A DNA stretch of 64,000 nt, from contig JAITYX010000179.1 in the NCBI GenBank assembly GCA_021018815.1, forward strand, positions 1 through 64,000, in the 5' to 3' direction. Each line of letters starts with the position of its first letter. The first letter of the stretch is position 1. A program made the position numbers and the translations under genes. Below the pieces are notes generated by a model, which was not told where the DNA came from, made no database searches, and saw only the letters and a program-made list of their open reading frames with translations. The DNA is from Talinum fruticosum. Lineage: Eukaryota; Streptophyta; Magnoliopsida; Caryophyllales; Talinaceae. This document shows, piece by piece, positions 1-13,260 of the stretch.

Positions 1-908
1 ATTTAATTGTATCTAATTATTGCATTTCATTGTTTCAATATTTAAGAAGCAGTGAGCCGCGCATAAATATTAAAATGGAAATGAAAAATGTGAATGAATT
101 TTTTAGTTAATTGACTTAGGAATATCGATTTACATTTAAATATTTATAATATATGCAAACGATAAATATAGGTACAGTTATTTACTATGAAATTCAATTT
201 GGAAATAGATGATTTATTATAATAATAATAACAATAAAATAGATAAATAAATAAATAAATAAAAATAATAATCATTATTATTATTTTAAAAAAATTTATA
301 GCAAATAAATTGTGGAACAAGTGTATGGTGAAAAAATTAACCATGTGTGAAAAATTTAATGATTTGGATAAGCCCAAATCTCATAGAAATGATGGGGGTA
401 GAAAAGGATAAGATTTGGGCTGCAGGAGCCCATTATAAATAGGAAGGGGGAGCTGGTTGGGCCAAGGCAACAAACACAAAAGCAAGGGGAAAGCTAATAG
501 AAAAGCCACAAGCTCAAAATATGTTTTTTTTTACGCACTGCCTGACCTCCAACCCGGCTGCCCCTGCCGGCCGCCACCTGCCGCTGCCGACCACCGGAAT
601 TCGCTCACCTGTCTCCGGCCAGCCACCAAATTGTCCTCCCTCACTCCTTTTCGTCAACATCTTTACTACTAAGGTAATAATTCTTTAAAAAAAAAGAGAC
701 TAAATGTAATTATTCATAATGGAAATAAATAGATATAAAGTAGGAAAGAATTAATATATTTATATGTGTTGAGAAATTGAGGATATTTATTTGGAGAAAT
801 AAAGTTAAAGAAAAATATATATGTATATACATGCATATACATGCGTGCTTGTTTTCCGAAAACAAATTCAAGAATTAGATAATAATTTTGATAAAAAGAG
901 GTATGAGG

Positions 909-970
<62 letters not shown>

Positions 971-1963
971 TAATTATATTAAAGTAAAGGGGTAGATTTC
1001 TTTGCAAACGAAGGTTATCGGAAACGTCGAAAGCAAAGCAAATAAAAAAATTAGTTCGAAACAACTTCCCAACCAAGGTACATTATTGCTTGTACCCTTC
1101 CAAAATAGTTAAATTTTAATTGTTGTGAAAAGCTTTACCATGATTGTTTTAATACGGCCTAACATTTTTGGACCCAATTAATCGTTAATCGTTAATCGTT
1201 GATTGATTACTGTTAACCATTCTTAATTGTCCGCTAGCGGAATTAATCGGATCGGGCCCTTCCGGTAGCAGGAATTTTAATCGAATCGTCTAGCCAAAGC
1301 CATGGCTGCAATTGCATATAAATTGGGGTCCTAGTGTTAGCCGGAAGTTAAACCATTTACGAAATCGAAAATTTTAACCGAAAAGTCTACAAGAAACAGA
1401 AAATTGAACTTTTGCTCAAATGACATATTTCAAATGAATTTACGAAATCGCATGCGCTCACCGGCTCACCAAAAATGTTTTCACGAGTACAAGGGTAACG
1501 TATTGAGCTAACCGCTTACTTTTAGTTTTCCTGTTTTTTTAAAATTTTGTTTTTAGGGAAAGAGAAATAGACAAGGGTTAAACAAGAGCTCCGGGAGGTA
1601 GAGGAGTCGACGAGAAAGGACCTAACAAGGTTGGAGAATGACCTGTTGACCACCCCTCTTGAATTTCTTTGCCACTATGGGTTATGCTAGAATAAATTTA
1701 AGTTTTTGGGTTATGTATGGACTCCGGATATGGTAATAGAGTCATCCAAGCTACTTGTTTGTATAAATATAACTTTCATATTATCGTTTATGTCGTACGA
1801 AAAAAATTTATTGTTAGTTAATTGAGTGTTTTAGCCTTGTCTCTATTATCTAGAGGCGGCGGTAATGCCTCCACCTTGATCTTAATTTTCATCACCTTAT
1901 GTCATTGTGGTTATTACGCAAATGTTGGTAAGTTAATTGTGGATTGGAAGTTGGGCCATTACA
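1..1963 (+). repeat. 5' LTR of the Tekay-like element (truncated by window start)
   Basis: Aligns along its whole length with 7826-9739. It ends in TTACA at 1959-1963, directly before the primer-binding site. It includes the TATA box, a long (TA)n tract at about 911-962, and GTTAATCGTT-type short repeats at about 1180-1210. An ORF of 71 codons (457-672) lies just after the TATA box but is probably not a gene. Confidence 0.93.
434..442 (+). promoter_or_regulatory. LTR TATA box
   Basis: TATAAATAG motif, also present in the 3' LTR at 8188-8196. Probably the U3 promoter of the retrotransposon, with R starting some 30 bp downstream. Confidence 0.6.
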
Positions 1964-1967
1964 AAGG

Positions 1968-1979
1968 TGGTATCGAGCC
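1968..1979 (+). promoter_or_regulatory. Primer-binding site (tRNA-Met type)
   Basis: TGGTATCGAGCC four bases after the LTR end. The usual plant initiator-Met site is TGGTATCAGAGC, so this copy has lost one A. It fixes the 5' LTR/internal boundary. Confidence 0.8.
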
Positions 1980-2222
1980 TAGGATTTTGGTCCCGTTTCT
2001 AAACGTCAAAATGAAACCAAAAATTAGGGTGATATGTTTAAAGAAAACAGAGAGAGGTGGTTGAGTCATCTGTGATGGATATGTAGGATTATTGTGAGAT
2101 TGAAGCGGATATTGTCATATAAATGTATAGGTGAGATTATACAAGTTCTTCATGTTTTGTTGTTGGTAATAGGAAATGGTGCCAAGGGATCCGTACGAAA
2201 TTAAAATGAAGTTGGGTCAACG

Positions 2223-2874
2223 GTGACCGATTACATAAAGACGTTAAAGGCTGTCTTCTTGCGGCATGTACTAAGCAATCCCGAAACTCCTTTCATTGAC
2301 CCTATTGTCAAAGCCCAGTGCTTACTAAAAGGTTTACCCGATGTTGAACCCTGGTTGTCCTTTAAAAATAAATATCGGGAATTTATGGACACTTGGAAAC
2401 GTTGGGGAACACGGGGCACATTTCTTGACTTATGGAAATCCATGGGATTGCATAGTGGAGGAATTAAAGCTCCGAGACTTGGCCGACCGCGGTGGGTTCA
2501 CCTCTACACGGTTACGAGGACTCTTTTCTGGAGCGGCGAATGTTGAGAAACCGGTAGCTTCAAATTCACCCGCCCTCGAGTTTGAGTCTAACAATGTTAA
2601 TATTTGGGCCGGAGAAGACGGCTATGATATATGGGACAATTATGAGGCAAATGTATCTAGTGGTTCCGGTGATGTTGTGAGTGTGGTTGATATCCCGAGT
2701 CCCCAGAAATTATCCGGATAAGTTATGATGATAGTGAAGTGATAGATCCTGAGGAGGATGAGATAGAGGAGAGTGAGTCGTGGAGTTCGGGGCTGACACC
2801 GATAACGACGACGACCGGATTTCATGATGTGAAAATTAAAATAGGAGGAGTTGATGAATTTAGGGGTAACTAGT
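2223..2874 (+). pseudogene. Unidentified ORF remnant in the Tekay leader, upstream of gag
   Basis: Coding-like stretch between primer site and gag. An open frame from 2223 (MTDYIKTLKAVF...) passes into a second frame near 2440 (VEELKLRDLADRGG...) and then, around 2690, into an acidic third segment (DPEEDEIEESES) ending near 2874. Taken together it suggests one protein of roughly 215 residues broken by two frameshifts. I recognise no family, and it does not look like gag, whose conserved part lies at 3540-4220. It may be an extra 5' ORF of this retrotransposon family, a captured host fragment, or chance reading. Confidence 0.35.
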
Positions 2875-3228
2875 CTGTGTAGGATATGTAAATATGTAAA
2901 ATAGCGTATAATAAAAATTAAGCGATGAAAAAAAGGGGAGATAGAAGGAGTGGAGTTGTATGGCTGTATAAGTACGGGTATTGTAGGGGTAGAATAGTGG
3001 TTAATCTAACCCTGTTTCCACCCATTTTGTTGCTTGAGGGTGAACCTTTTGTAGACCTATCAAGGGAGTGTTAGTCTATGGTTGAACAATGTATAATATA
3101 ACTTTAACGAATAAAGAAGGTGTTTTATATATATGTACGTGTATTATATCGGTTTGATGAAAAAAAAGAGAAAGAAGAGAAAGGTGAAGGAAAAGTTAAT
3201 TATTGTTGTTTTTTTTTTAGCGAGAATG

Positions 3229-4350
3229 TCGATTCAAGATGAGAGCATTCCGAAAAATGAAGCTGTAAGAAAACGACGAAGAATCTTTGCACACTCGGTC
3301 AATTAATCGGACCCCTCCAATTCTAACCCCACATTAGGGCAACGAGTGATGTGCAAAAGGCTGAGAATGAGCTAGATAAGAAGGGAATACTCAAAGACAT
3401 AGATCCTGAATTGTTAGGGACGAGTTATAGCGGTGGTGACGCAGAAACTTAAGGAATCTAGCTCGAAAAATTCCGGAAAGGAGGGCAGACTTTTTGAAAG
3501 GGTGGCAAAACAAAATCCAAAAAGTATGATGGAAAAATGGATCCGAGTGGTGCTTGGAAGAATGGATTAGGCGAGATAGAGAAAATATTTGATGTGGTAG
3601 AGGTACCAAATGAAAAGCGTGTAAACATTGGAGTTTTTATCTCACCGGACGAGTGATATCCGGTGGGGAACAGATAAGGACTAAGTTTCAAAACTCCGAA
3701 GGCTCGTAGGATAAGTTTTTGAAGGAGCTGAGAGCAAAATTTTACCCAGTGTCCTTGCAAAAACAAAAGCAAAAGGAATTTTTGGAGTTAAAGCAAGACA
3801 ATATGTCGGTGATGGAGTATGCGAGCAAATTTGCGGAATTATCTAGGTTTGCCTCGGAGTACGTAGCCACGGATCGTATGAGAATAATAAGATTTGAGGA
3901 AGGCCTAGCACCCTATATTAGGCACCAATTAGCCGGGCAATCTATACAAACTAGTCAAGAATTGTACGAGCGAGCCGCAAAAGTAGAACGGGTGAAACGG
4001 GAATTACGGATGCTTGAGTCCAAATACCTTACGGAAGAGAGGGAATGAAAAAAAGAATCTGTAGAGGGAACACCAAGCAAAAAGCACTGCAAGTACAGGA
4101 ACTAAGTTCCAAACTTCTACCTCAACTAAGAAACAATGCTCGAAGTGTGGTCGAACCAACCATGACACAGCAGATTGTTGGGTTGGCACCAATCGTTGTT
4201 ATTGGTGTGGGGATTACAACCATTTAATTGCAAATTGCCCAACCAGATCTTCCACAGCAAGCAAAGGTCCAAGCCAAAACCAAAGGAATTCAAGGGCAGC
4301 CACAGTATCTACGAGCGATGAGACGGGTTGGAAGAGCCTATGTAATGAGT
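3229..4350 (+). pseudogene. gag relic of the Tekay-like element
   Basis: Capsid/nucleocapsid protein. From ATG 3229 several stops interrupt the N-terminal part; near 3570 the frame reads EIEKIFDVVEVP, typical of chromovirus capsid. The best stretch, 3719-4048, is a retrotransposon gag domain (QKQKEFLELKQ, MSVMEYASKFAELSRFA). Two CCHC zinc knuckles follow at about 4135-4240, CSKCGRTNHDTADC and CYWCGDYNHLIANC, both C-X2-C-X4-H-X4-C, in a frame shifted from the capsid part. No full-length product is possible. Confidence 0.85.
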
Positions 4351-4404
4351 AAAAAGCGAGGCTACCGACACGGGGACCGTTGTGACTATTACGCTCTTTT
4401 TAAA

Positions 4405-4950
4405 TTCAGTACCACTTACTTGTTTTATTTGATTCGGGTGCTACGCACTCTTTTATTTCATCCAAGTCTGCATCTCAAATAGGTTTAGAACCGAGTAAAC
4501 AACCCATAGAATTATATGTGAGTACGCCACGAGTCAAACCATAAAATGTGACATTATGTATAAAAATTGCCCTATTACCCTAAGTCAAGAAAATTTTAGG
4601 GGTGACTTGGTACGGTTTGACCTGTCGGAATTTGATCTAATCTTGGGTATGGATTGGTTGTTTAAATATGGGGCAAAAATAGACTGCCAAAGCCGGATTA
4701 TATCCTTGAGGGGTACAAACGACATGGAAGTGAGGTTTCAAGGTACCGGGGAGGGTGGAGATTGTGCTGTAGTATCGTTGAGAGCCTTTAAACGACTTGT
4801 TAAGCAAGGGAAGGAAGCTTATTTATGCTTTGTAACGGAAGAAAAACAGGAGACAAAGATAGAGGATATTCCTGTGGTTAAAGAATTTCCTGACGTTTTT
4901 CCAAGTGAAATTCCTAGGTTGCCCCCAAAAGGGGAATTGATTTTGAGATA
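4405..4950 (+). pseudogene. Aspartic protease region of the Tekay-like pol
   Basis: Retropepsin-type protease that would process gag-pol. The active-site motif DSGATHSFISS is readable at about 4430-4465, one frame away from the open frame covering it. The C-terminal part, with LILGMDWL at about 4640-4665, is open from 4556. The segment then runs into the linker EFPDVFPSEIPRLPP that precedes reverse transcriptase in chromoviruses, and ends at a stop at 4951. Confidence 0.82.
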
Positions 4951-4954
4951 AAGA

Positions 4955-5690
4955 TTGAGCTGGGAGCGCGACCCATTTCCAAACCTCCATATAGGATGGC
5001 TCCGCGGAGCCGAAGGAGTTAAAGGTTCGGTTGGAGGAATTGTTGCAAAAAGGTTATATAAAGCTGAGTGTATCTCGTTGGGGCACGCCGGTTTTGTTTG
5101 TAAAGAAGAAAGATGGAACTTTGAGGTTATGTATAGATTATAGAGAACTAAATAAGGTTACTGTAAAGAACAAGTATCCTTTGCCAAGGATTGAGGACTT
5201 ATTTGATCAATTATAGGGAATGGGAGTGTTCTCAAAAAGTGACCTCCGATCCGGATATCATCGGTTGCGAATTAAGCTCGAGGATATACCAAAACGGCGT
5301 TCGAACGCGTTATGGACATTATGAATTCACGAGTCATGCCTTTTGGGTTAACAAATGCGCCAGCGGCTTTTATGGACTTGATGAATAGAATATTTAGGCC
5401 TTATTTGGATAAATTTGTTGTTGTTTTTATTGATGATATTCTAATATATTCTAAGACGGAGGAGGAGCATGCTGATCATTTAAGGGCTGTCCTGCAAACT
5501 TTGAGGATTCATAAGTTATATGCTAAGTTGTCGAAATGCGAATTTTGATTGTCCGAAGTAAATTTTCTGGGGCATGTAATTTCTAAAGAGGGAATTAAAG
5601 TTGATCCCCGGAAGGTTAAGGCGATAGCCGAGTGGCCTAGACCAACAAATGTGACGAAGTCCGAAGCTTTACGGGAATGGCTGGATATTA
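4955..5690 (+). pseudogene. Reverse transcriptase of the Tekay-like pol, broken
   Basis: RNA-dependent DNA polymerase. Fragments in several frames are collinear with Ty3 [22 protein letters not shown] and [20 protein letters not shown] (5031-5216), [17 protein letters not shown] (5330-5390), and [10 protein letters not shown] with the catalytic aspartates at about 5425-5436 (5312-5548). A stop at 5214 and further frameshifts interrupt it; text resembling VNFLGHVISKEGIKVDP continues after a stop at about 5547. Confidence 0.88.
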
Positions 5691-6240
5691 TAGACGATTT
5701 GTACAGGATTTTTCATGAATAGCTTTGCCTCTTACTAATCTTTTGAGGAAAACGACGAAATTTGAATGGAATAATAAGTGTGAAGCTGCATTTCAAGAGC
5801 TCAAGAAACGACTCACTACTTGCACCGGTTTTGGCCTTACCGGTGCAAGATGGGGAATTCATTGTGTATAGTGACGCATCTAGACAAGGAATTGGGTGCG
5901 TTTTGATGCGAGAATGGGAGAGTCATAGCGTATGCTTCTAGGCAATTTAAATCATATGAGCGAGAACTATCCCACTCATGATTTGGAATTAGCCGCAGTA
6001 GTTTTTGCCTTAAAAATTTGGAGATATTACCTGTATGGAAGTGTATGCAAGATTTTTACGAATCATAAAAGTCTTAAGTATATTTTCACACGAAAGAATT
6101 GAATTTGCGACAACGAAGATGGTTGGAGTTCCTAAAGGATTACGATATGCAAATTCACTATCACCCGAGGAAGGCCAATGTTGTGGCGGATGCGTTAAGT
6201 AGAAAAACCCATCATGGTGTGAATGCATTAAAGATTATAT
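5690..6240 (+). pseudogene. RNase H of the Tekay-like pol, broken
   Basis: Ty3-type RNase H that would remove the RNA strand during reverse transcription. The interval 5850-6080 holds frameshifted pieces around the DASRQGIGCVLM region. The end is clear in one frame from 6099: LRQRRWLEFLKDYDMQIHYH followed by KANVVADALSRK, the conserved RNase H terminus with its last aspartate. Frameshifts near 5915 and 6095 break it. Confidence 0.82.
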
Positions 6241-6444
6241 GTTCAGAGATATTAAGAGATTTGCAAGGAATAGGGGTTGAGCTGGTATTTCCCCATGAGT
6301 CAAACACGATTCTGTCAATGTTAATAGTTCAACCTACCCTTTTGGAAGAAATTAAACAAGCGCAAGGCTGAGGATGATGAGATTAAGAGAATCAAAGAAA
6401 GTATAAGCAAAGGAAAAGCTCCGGGATTTCATGGTTATAAGATT

Positions 6445-7600
6445 TCAAAATAGGATTTGTGTACCACTCGGCGTGCAATTAAGGGGAAGGATATTAGCGA
6501 AGCACACAACACCAGGTACTCTATTCACCACAGGGGCACAAAAATGTATAGAGATTTGAGACAAACCTTTTGGTGGAACAACATGAAAAGAGATATAGCC
6601 CAATTTGTGAATAAGTGCCTCGTTTGTCAAAAAGTGAAAGTGGAACACCAACGCCTCGTTGGTGAGTTGCGACCATTGGAGATCCCTGTTTGGAAGTGGG
6701 ATTCAATCTCCATGGATTTTATTATGGGATTACCCCTTTCGGCATCAAAGAAAAATGCAATATGGGTAGTTGTTGACAGACTTACAAAGTCAACTCATTT
6801 TATACCAATACATGATTCTTGGGGGATTGATAAGTTAGCTCAAATATATGTGAAAGAAGTTGTGCGTTTGCATGGGATTCCTAAAGATATAATCTCGGAT
6901 AGGGACTCGAGATTTCAGGCTTGTTTTTGGAAAGCCTTGCAAATAGCATTTGGAACAAAACTACGGTTCGGTAGCTCGTATCACCCCGAGGCCGACGGGC
7001 AAATAGAAAGAGTAAACCAAGTGGTTGAAGATATGCTTTGCGAGCGTGTATACTTGGAGTTCCAGGGAAATGGGAGGAATATCTTCCATTAGCTGAATTT
7101 TCATATAATAATAGCTACCAAGCGACAATCGAGAATGGCACCTTTTGAAGCATTGTATGGCGGAAGGTGTAGAACTCCTCTCTGTTGGAGCGATCTGGAT
7201 GAAACCTTAGTATTGGGTCCGGAAATGATTCAAGAAACGGTTGAGAAGATTAAAGTTATTCAACGAAATATGAAAGTGGCCCAAGATAGGCAAAAATCAT
7301 ATGCGGACCATAGAAGAAAGCCTCTTGAATTTCAAGAGGGTGATAGGGTCTTTCTTAAGGTTTCTCCAAGCAAAGGAATCGGAAGATTCAATGTAAAAGG
7401 CAAATTGAGTCCTCGTTTTATCGGACCTTATGAGATTGTTGAGAAAGTTAATCCTGTTGCTTACCGATGGCCCTGCCACCGGAACTACAATACGTACATG
7501 ATGTGTTTCACATTTCCCAACTGCGAAAGTATGTATATGATCCATCCCACACAATCGTGTACGAACCGCTAAATATTGAAGCGGAAGGTTTGACCTATGA
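6445..7600 (+). pseudogene. Integrase of the Tekay-like pol, mostly open
   Basis: Best preserved domain; the main open segment is 6457-7092. The zinc-binding HHCC region includes KCLVCQK (about 6615-6635). The catalytic triad is readable: SMDFIMGLP (first Asp), ISDRDSRF (second Asp), and Glu in GQIERVNQVVEDM. A frame break near 7090 separates MAPFEALYGGRCRTPLCW and the GPY/F-like segment LSPRFIGPYEIVEKV (7135-7572). Integrase would insert the cDNA into the host chromosome; this copy is broken. Confidence 0.9.
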
Positions 7601-7754
7601 AGAGCAACCTGTAAAAATTGTTGACCGAAAGGTTAAACGGTTGCGTAACAAAACAATACCCTTAGTTAAAGTAATTTGGACCCACCATGGAGTTTCAGAA
7701 GCAACATGGGAAACCGAGGAAGAAATGAGAAATCATTATCCCCATTTGTTTTAA
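7467..7754 (+). pseudogene. Integrase C-terminus with chromodomain-like tail
   Basis: Open frame overlapping the preceding one, with LPPELQYVHDVFHISQLRKY, then KTIPLVKVIW and EATWETEEEMRNHYPHLF, ending at 7754. The EATWE...MRxxYPxLF ending is the chromodomain-type tail of Tekay/Reina chromoviruses, thought to direct integration toward particular chromatin. The stop codon lies 57 bp before the 3' LTR, normal spacing for this clade. Confidence 0.82.
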
Positions 7755-7789
7755 AGGTATGCTACTACTCGATTATAGTTTCAAGGACG

Positions 7790-7811
7790 AAACTTTTTTT
7801 TAGGGGGAGGA
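7790..7811 (+). promoter_or_regulatory. Polypurine tract before the 3' LTR
   Basis: The segment ends AGGGGGAGGA immediately before TGTAAGG at 7812 and is preceded by the clade-typical GGACGAAAC. It would prime plus-strand DNA synthesis. Confidence 0.75.
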
Positions 7812-8642
7812 TGTAAGGCCCCAAAATTTAATTGTATCTAATTATTGCATTTCTTGTTTCAATATTTAAGAAGCGATAAGCCGCGCATAAATATTAAAAT
7901 GGAAATGAAAAATGTGAATGAATTTTTCGAGTTAATTGACTTAGGAATATCGATTTACGTTTATTATAATAATAATAACAATAAAATAGATAAATAAATA
8001 AATAAATAAAAATAATAATTATTATTATTATTATTTTTAAAAAAAATTTACAGACAAATAAATTGGGGAACAAGTGTATGGTGAAAAAATTAACCATGTG
8101 TGAAAAAATTTAATGATTTGGATAAGCCCAAATCTCATGGAAATGATGGGGGTGGAAAAGGATAAGATTTGGGCTGCAGGAGCCCATTATAAATAGGAAG
8201 GAGGGAGCTGGTTGGGCCAAGGCAGCAAACACAAAAGCAAGGGGAAAGCTAACGAGAAAAGCCACAAGCTCAAAATATGTTTTTTTTCTCGCACTTGCCC
8301 AGCCTCCGGCCCAGCTGCCGCTGCCGCCGACCACCGGAATCCGGCCACCTGTCTTCGGCTAGCCACCAAATTGTCCTCCCTCACACCTTTTCGTCAACAT
8401 CTTTACTACTAAGGTAATAATTCTTTAAAAAAAAAAAAAAGAGACTAAATGTAATTATTCATAATGGAAATAAATAGATACAAAGTAGGAAAGAATTAAT
8501 ATATTTATATGTGTTGAGAAATTGAGGATATTTATTTGGAGAAATAAAGTTAAAGAAAAATATATATGTATATACATGCATATACATGCGTGCTTATTTT
8601 CTGAAAATAAATTCAAGAATTAGATAATAATTTTGATAAAAG

Positions 8643-8741
<99 letters not shown>

Positions 8742-9739
8742 TAATTATATTAAAGTAAAGGGGTAAATTTCTTTGCAAACGAAGGTTATCGGAAACGTCG
8801 AAAGCAAAGCAAATAAAAAAAAATTAGTTCGAAACAACTTCCCAACCAAGGTACGTTATTACTTGTACCCTTCCAAAATAGTTAAATTTTAATTGTTATG
8901 AAAAGCTTTACCGTGATTGTTTTAATACGACCTAACATTTTTGGACCCAATTAATCGTTACTCGTTAACCGTTGATCGGTTCTCGTTAACCGTTCTTAAT
9001 TGTCCGCTAGCAAAATTAATCGGATCGAGCCCTTCCGGTAACGGGAATTTTAATCGAATCGTCTAGCCAAAGCCATGGCTGCAATTGCATATAAACTGGG
9101 GTCCTAGTGTTAGCCGGAAGCTAAACCATTTACGAAATCGAAAATTTTAACCGAAAAGTCTACAAGAAACGAGAAAATTGAACTTTTGCTCAAATGACAT
9201 ATTTCAAATGACTTTACGAAATCGCGCGCGCTCATCGGCTCACCAAAAATATTTTCACGAGTACAAGGGTAACGTATTGAGCTAATCGCTCACTTTTAGT
9301 TTTCCTGTTTTTTTAAATTTTGTTTTTAGGGAAAGTGAAACAGGACAAGGGTTAAACAAGAGCTCAGGGAGGTAGAGGAGTCTAACGAGAAAGGACCTAA
9401 CAAGGTTGGACAATGACCTATTGACCACCCCTCTTGAATTTCTTTGCCACTATGGGTTATGCTAGAATAAATTTAAGTTTTTGGGTTATGTATGGACTCC
9501 GGATATGGTAATAGAGTCATCCAAGCTACTTGTTTGTATAAACATAACTTTCATATTATCGTTTATATCGTACGAAAAAAATTTTATTGTTAGTTAATTG
9601 AGTGTTTTAGCCTTGGCTCTATTATCCGGAGACGGCAGTAATGCTTCCACCTTGATCTTAATTTTCATCACCTTATGTCATTGTGGTTATTACGCAAATG
9701 TTGGTCGATTAATTGTGGATTGGAAGTTGGGGCGTTACG
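7812..9739 (+). repeat. 3' LTR of the Tekay-like element
   Basis: About 1,928 bp, starting TGTAAGGCCCC and ending GTTACG where the 5' copy ends ATTACA. Carries a TATA box at 8188-8196 and a (TA)n tract at about 8645-8734, longer than in the 5' LTR. The right flank begins GTTAG, a putative target-site duplication whose partner is outside the window. Confidence 0.93.
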
Positions 9740-9803
9740 GTTAGTAGTTTAGTTCATTTAGTGAATCCTCTTTCAATCAAATATTAGTAGTTTCCATCCA
9801 TCC

Positions 9804-10505
9804 ACTGAATTAAAATAACCTCTAATTGGGTTGTAAATAAGTTTTATGCACAAGTTACTAATAAAACCCCCAAAGGAAAGACGACCCAATTATGTGCTTG
9901 CTTTGTGTTCCCTCCAGAGTACTTAAGGGCCTCAAAAACCTAAGAGCCACCCAACCGAACAAAGGGGCACTTGGAGTTGAGTTGTGTGTGTGTGAGTTAA
10001 TTTTGGAAAATCCAAAAAGAAAGTTGAGCATGGAAGTCATTTAAGTAAGTAGAGGGAACCGTGTTAGCTTTAGCAATTTGATTTACGAGGTTTGATGACA
10101 CTTTGTACTTGAGCACCAAGGTGTACATAACGTAACATTGTGTTGTGTGGGGTGAAAAATAAGAAACCAGGGGTGTATTTGGGGTCAATGTGAGTCTTGA
10201 TTGCATGTCTTGCTTGTATATGGCTTTGTAACTAAGTTATAAATGTGATAAATGCTGTTAATGTGCACATACTTTCCCTTTGCTTTGTATATATCTCATG
10301 TTTTTTCGAAAAAAATTCCAAAAATATTTCAAAGATTTTATGGGTATATGTTCTACAAGCCCTCACGAGACCTCACTCATCCACTTGGGCTACTAAGGGG
10401 TTTAAAGGACTTGTTGCATGTGCTAAATGCAATCGTTGCACCTACGAAAAAGTGATTTCCTCTTATTTTACTTGAGGACGAGCAAAATCTAAACGTGGGG
10501 GTATT
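9804..10505 (+). other. Residual internal region of the Tat-like element
   Basis: No coding region with a recognisable domain; the open frames here are short and unsupported. The final 40 bp hold a putative polypurine tract before the LTR. Confidence 0.45.
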
Positions 10506-11667
10506 TGTTCGAGCTTATACCAAGGCATTTTTGCCACTCCTAACACTCGATTTTAGCTCTTAATAAATTCTAACTTATGATTCTTATACGTTTTTTACTT
10601 TATTAGGTAATCAATCAAAGGAGCGAAAACTCGGATACCATCAAGGATTTAAGAAGCAAATGAAGGTTCGAGGTGCGGACCCGAGGAAGAGAAGAGCAAG
10701 CCATAAAGAAATAACCAAGAAGTTCATGGCACGGTTATGCCGGAACATGTCATAACCGTGCCGAGTATGTTCCTCCCTGCAGCCTTCAAACCGCAAGGTG
10801 GCACGACCGTGCCAAAGTTTTCAGGGTCTATAAAAACACTATTTCAACTCCTGAAAGGAGAGCTCGTCATTTTTCTATTTTTTAGGGTTTTATTAGCGGC
10901 TTTTCCCTGTAAACTCTCTCTAAATTTTCTTAATGTTTTGAGTTTAAATCAATGCAAGTTTAAGCTTTTCTATTTCCATTTGATTCCTTTGCAAATTTCC
11001 TTTACTTTGATGCTAATTTCAAGTATTTTACTTCATGCTCTATTTTGATTCTTTCCAAAACCTACACCAAAGCCCCCTATTTAGGTGAGAGAGAGAGTAA
11101 AAGTGATTAAAGACTCACCTTCAATTAGGTCGGAGGCTTTTCCTCACTTTTGCAATCTTAATCACCACCTTAGATGCACTAATGCCATTGATTTTTTCTT
11201 TTCCTTCTTTTGTTTAGTTTTTCATTAATAGACCCACAAAATGAGTGGCTTTGATTGGAGAATTGTGCTGGAAATTAGACATGGAATTAATGTTGGAGAT
11301 ACTTGCAACGGGCGACTTTTCCTTAATCCCTCTTTTACATTTTTTGTTTAGTGGTGGCTATTTAGGATTGTTTTTATTTATTACTCTAGTTGTGGATATT
11401 TAGGATTACTTGTTTATTTGTGAGTAATTGTGATTTTGTTGGTGATCGGTTTTAGGAGAAATTTGGTTGTTGTGCCCCCAATGGGTTTGATCGGCATTAG
11501 GTAGCTTAGTTTAGCATAATTGTTGGTTTTAGTCTTAAGTGTTTGTTAATTTGATAGATTAATTGTTTGTTAGTAGTTTAGTTCATTTATTGAATCCCCT
11601 TTCAATCAAATATTAGTGGTAGTTTCCATCCATCCCCGAGGACGATAATCTAAACCCTTGATCTACA
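10506..11667 (+). repeat. 3' LTR of the Tat-like element
   Basis: Starts TGTTCGAGC after the polypurine tract. It contains clustered inverted motifs such as GGCACGGTTATGCC and GGCACGACCGTGCC at about 10725-10820, then a TATA box (CTATAAAAAC, about 10830), a (GA)n stretch at about 11085-11096 and CCCGAGGACGATAATC near the end. The right border is approximate (CTACA at 11667). Confidence 0.55.

Positions 11668-13260
<1,593 letters not shown>

Larger units (their letters stand above)
1..9739 (+). mobile_element. Ty3/gypsy chromovirus (Tekay-like), near full length, decayed
   Basis: LTR retrotransposon with 5' LTR (1-1963, missing about 14 bp), tRNA-Met-like primer site, leader with an extra ORF remnant, gag, protease, reverse transcriptase, RNase H, integrase, C-terminal chromodomain-like tail, polypurine tract and 3' LTR (7812-9739). 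The pol order PR-RT-RH-IN with a chromodomain after integrase is diagnostic of Ty3 chromoviruses; LTRs near 1.9 kb and the end TGTAAGGCCCC fit the Tekay clade. Stops and frameshifts cut all domains, so it cannot move by itself. The two LTRs are very similar apart from different (TA)n lengths, suggesting moderate age. The right flank is a Tat-like LTR, so the insertion is nested. Confidence 0.93.
9740..11667 (+). mobile_element. Collapsed Tat/Athila-like Ty3 element, host of the Tekay insertion
   Basis: 9740-9803 nearly duplicates 11569-11635, so an LTR-end fragment precedes and a fuller LTR follows. Between them are only about 700 bp with no recognisable gag-pol, then GAGGACGAGCAAAATCT and a GTGGGGG polypurine tract at about 10495-10502. 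That context is typical of the 3' end of Tat/Athila elements. I infer that the Tekay element inserted into the 5' LTR, most of which lies left of the window, and that the interior was deleted. Confidence 0.6.

Noticed and set aside
714..1076. Minus-strand ORF of 120 codons
   Set aside because: Runs through the (TA)n tract of the Tekay LTR; the repetitive YIYI text is a microsatellite artefact.
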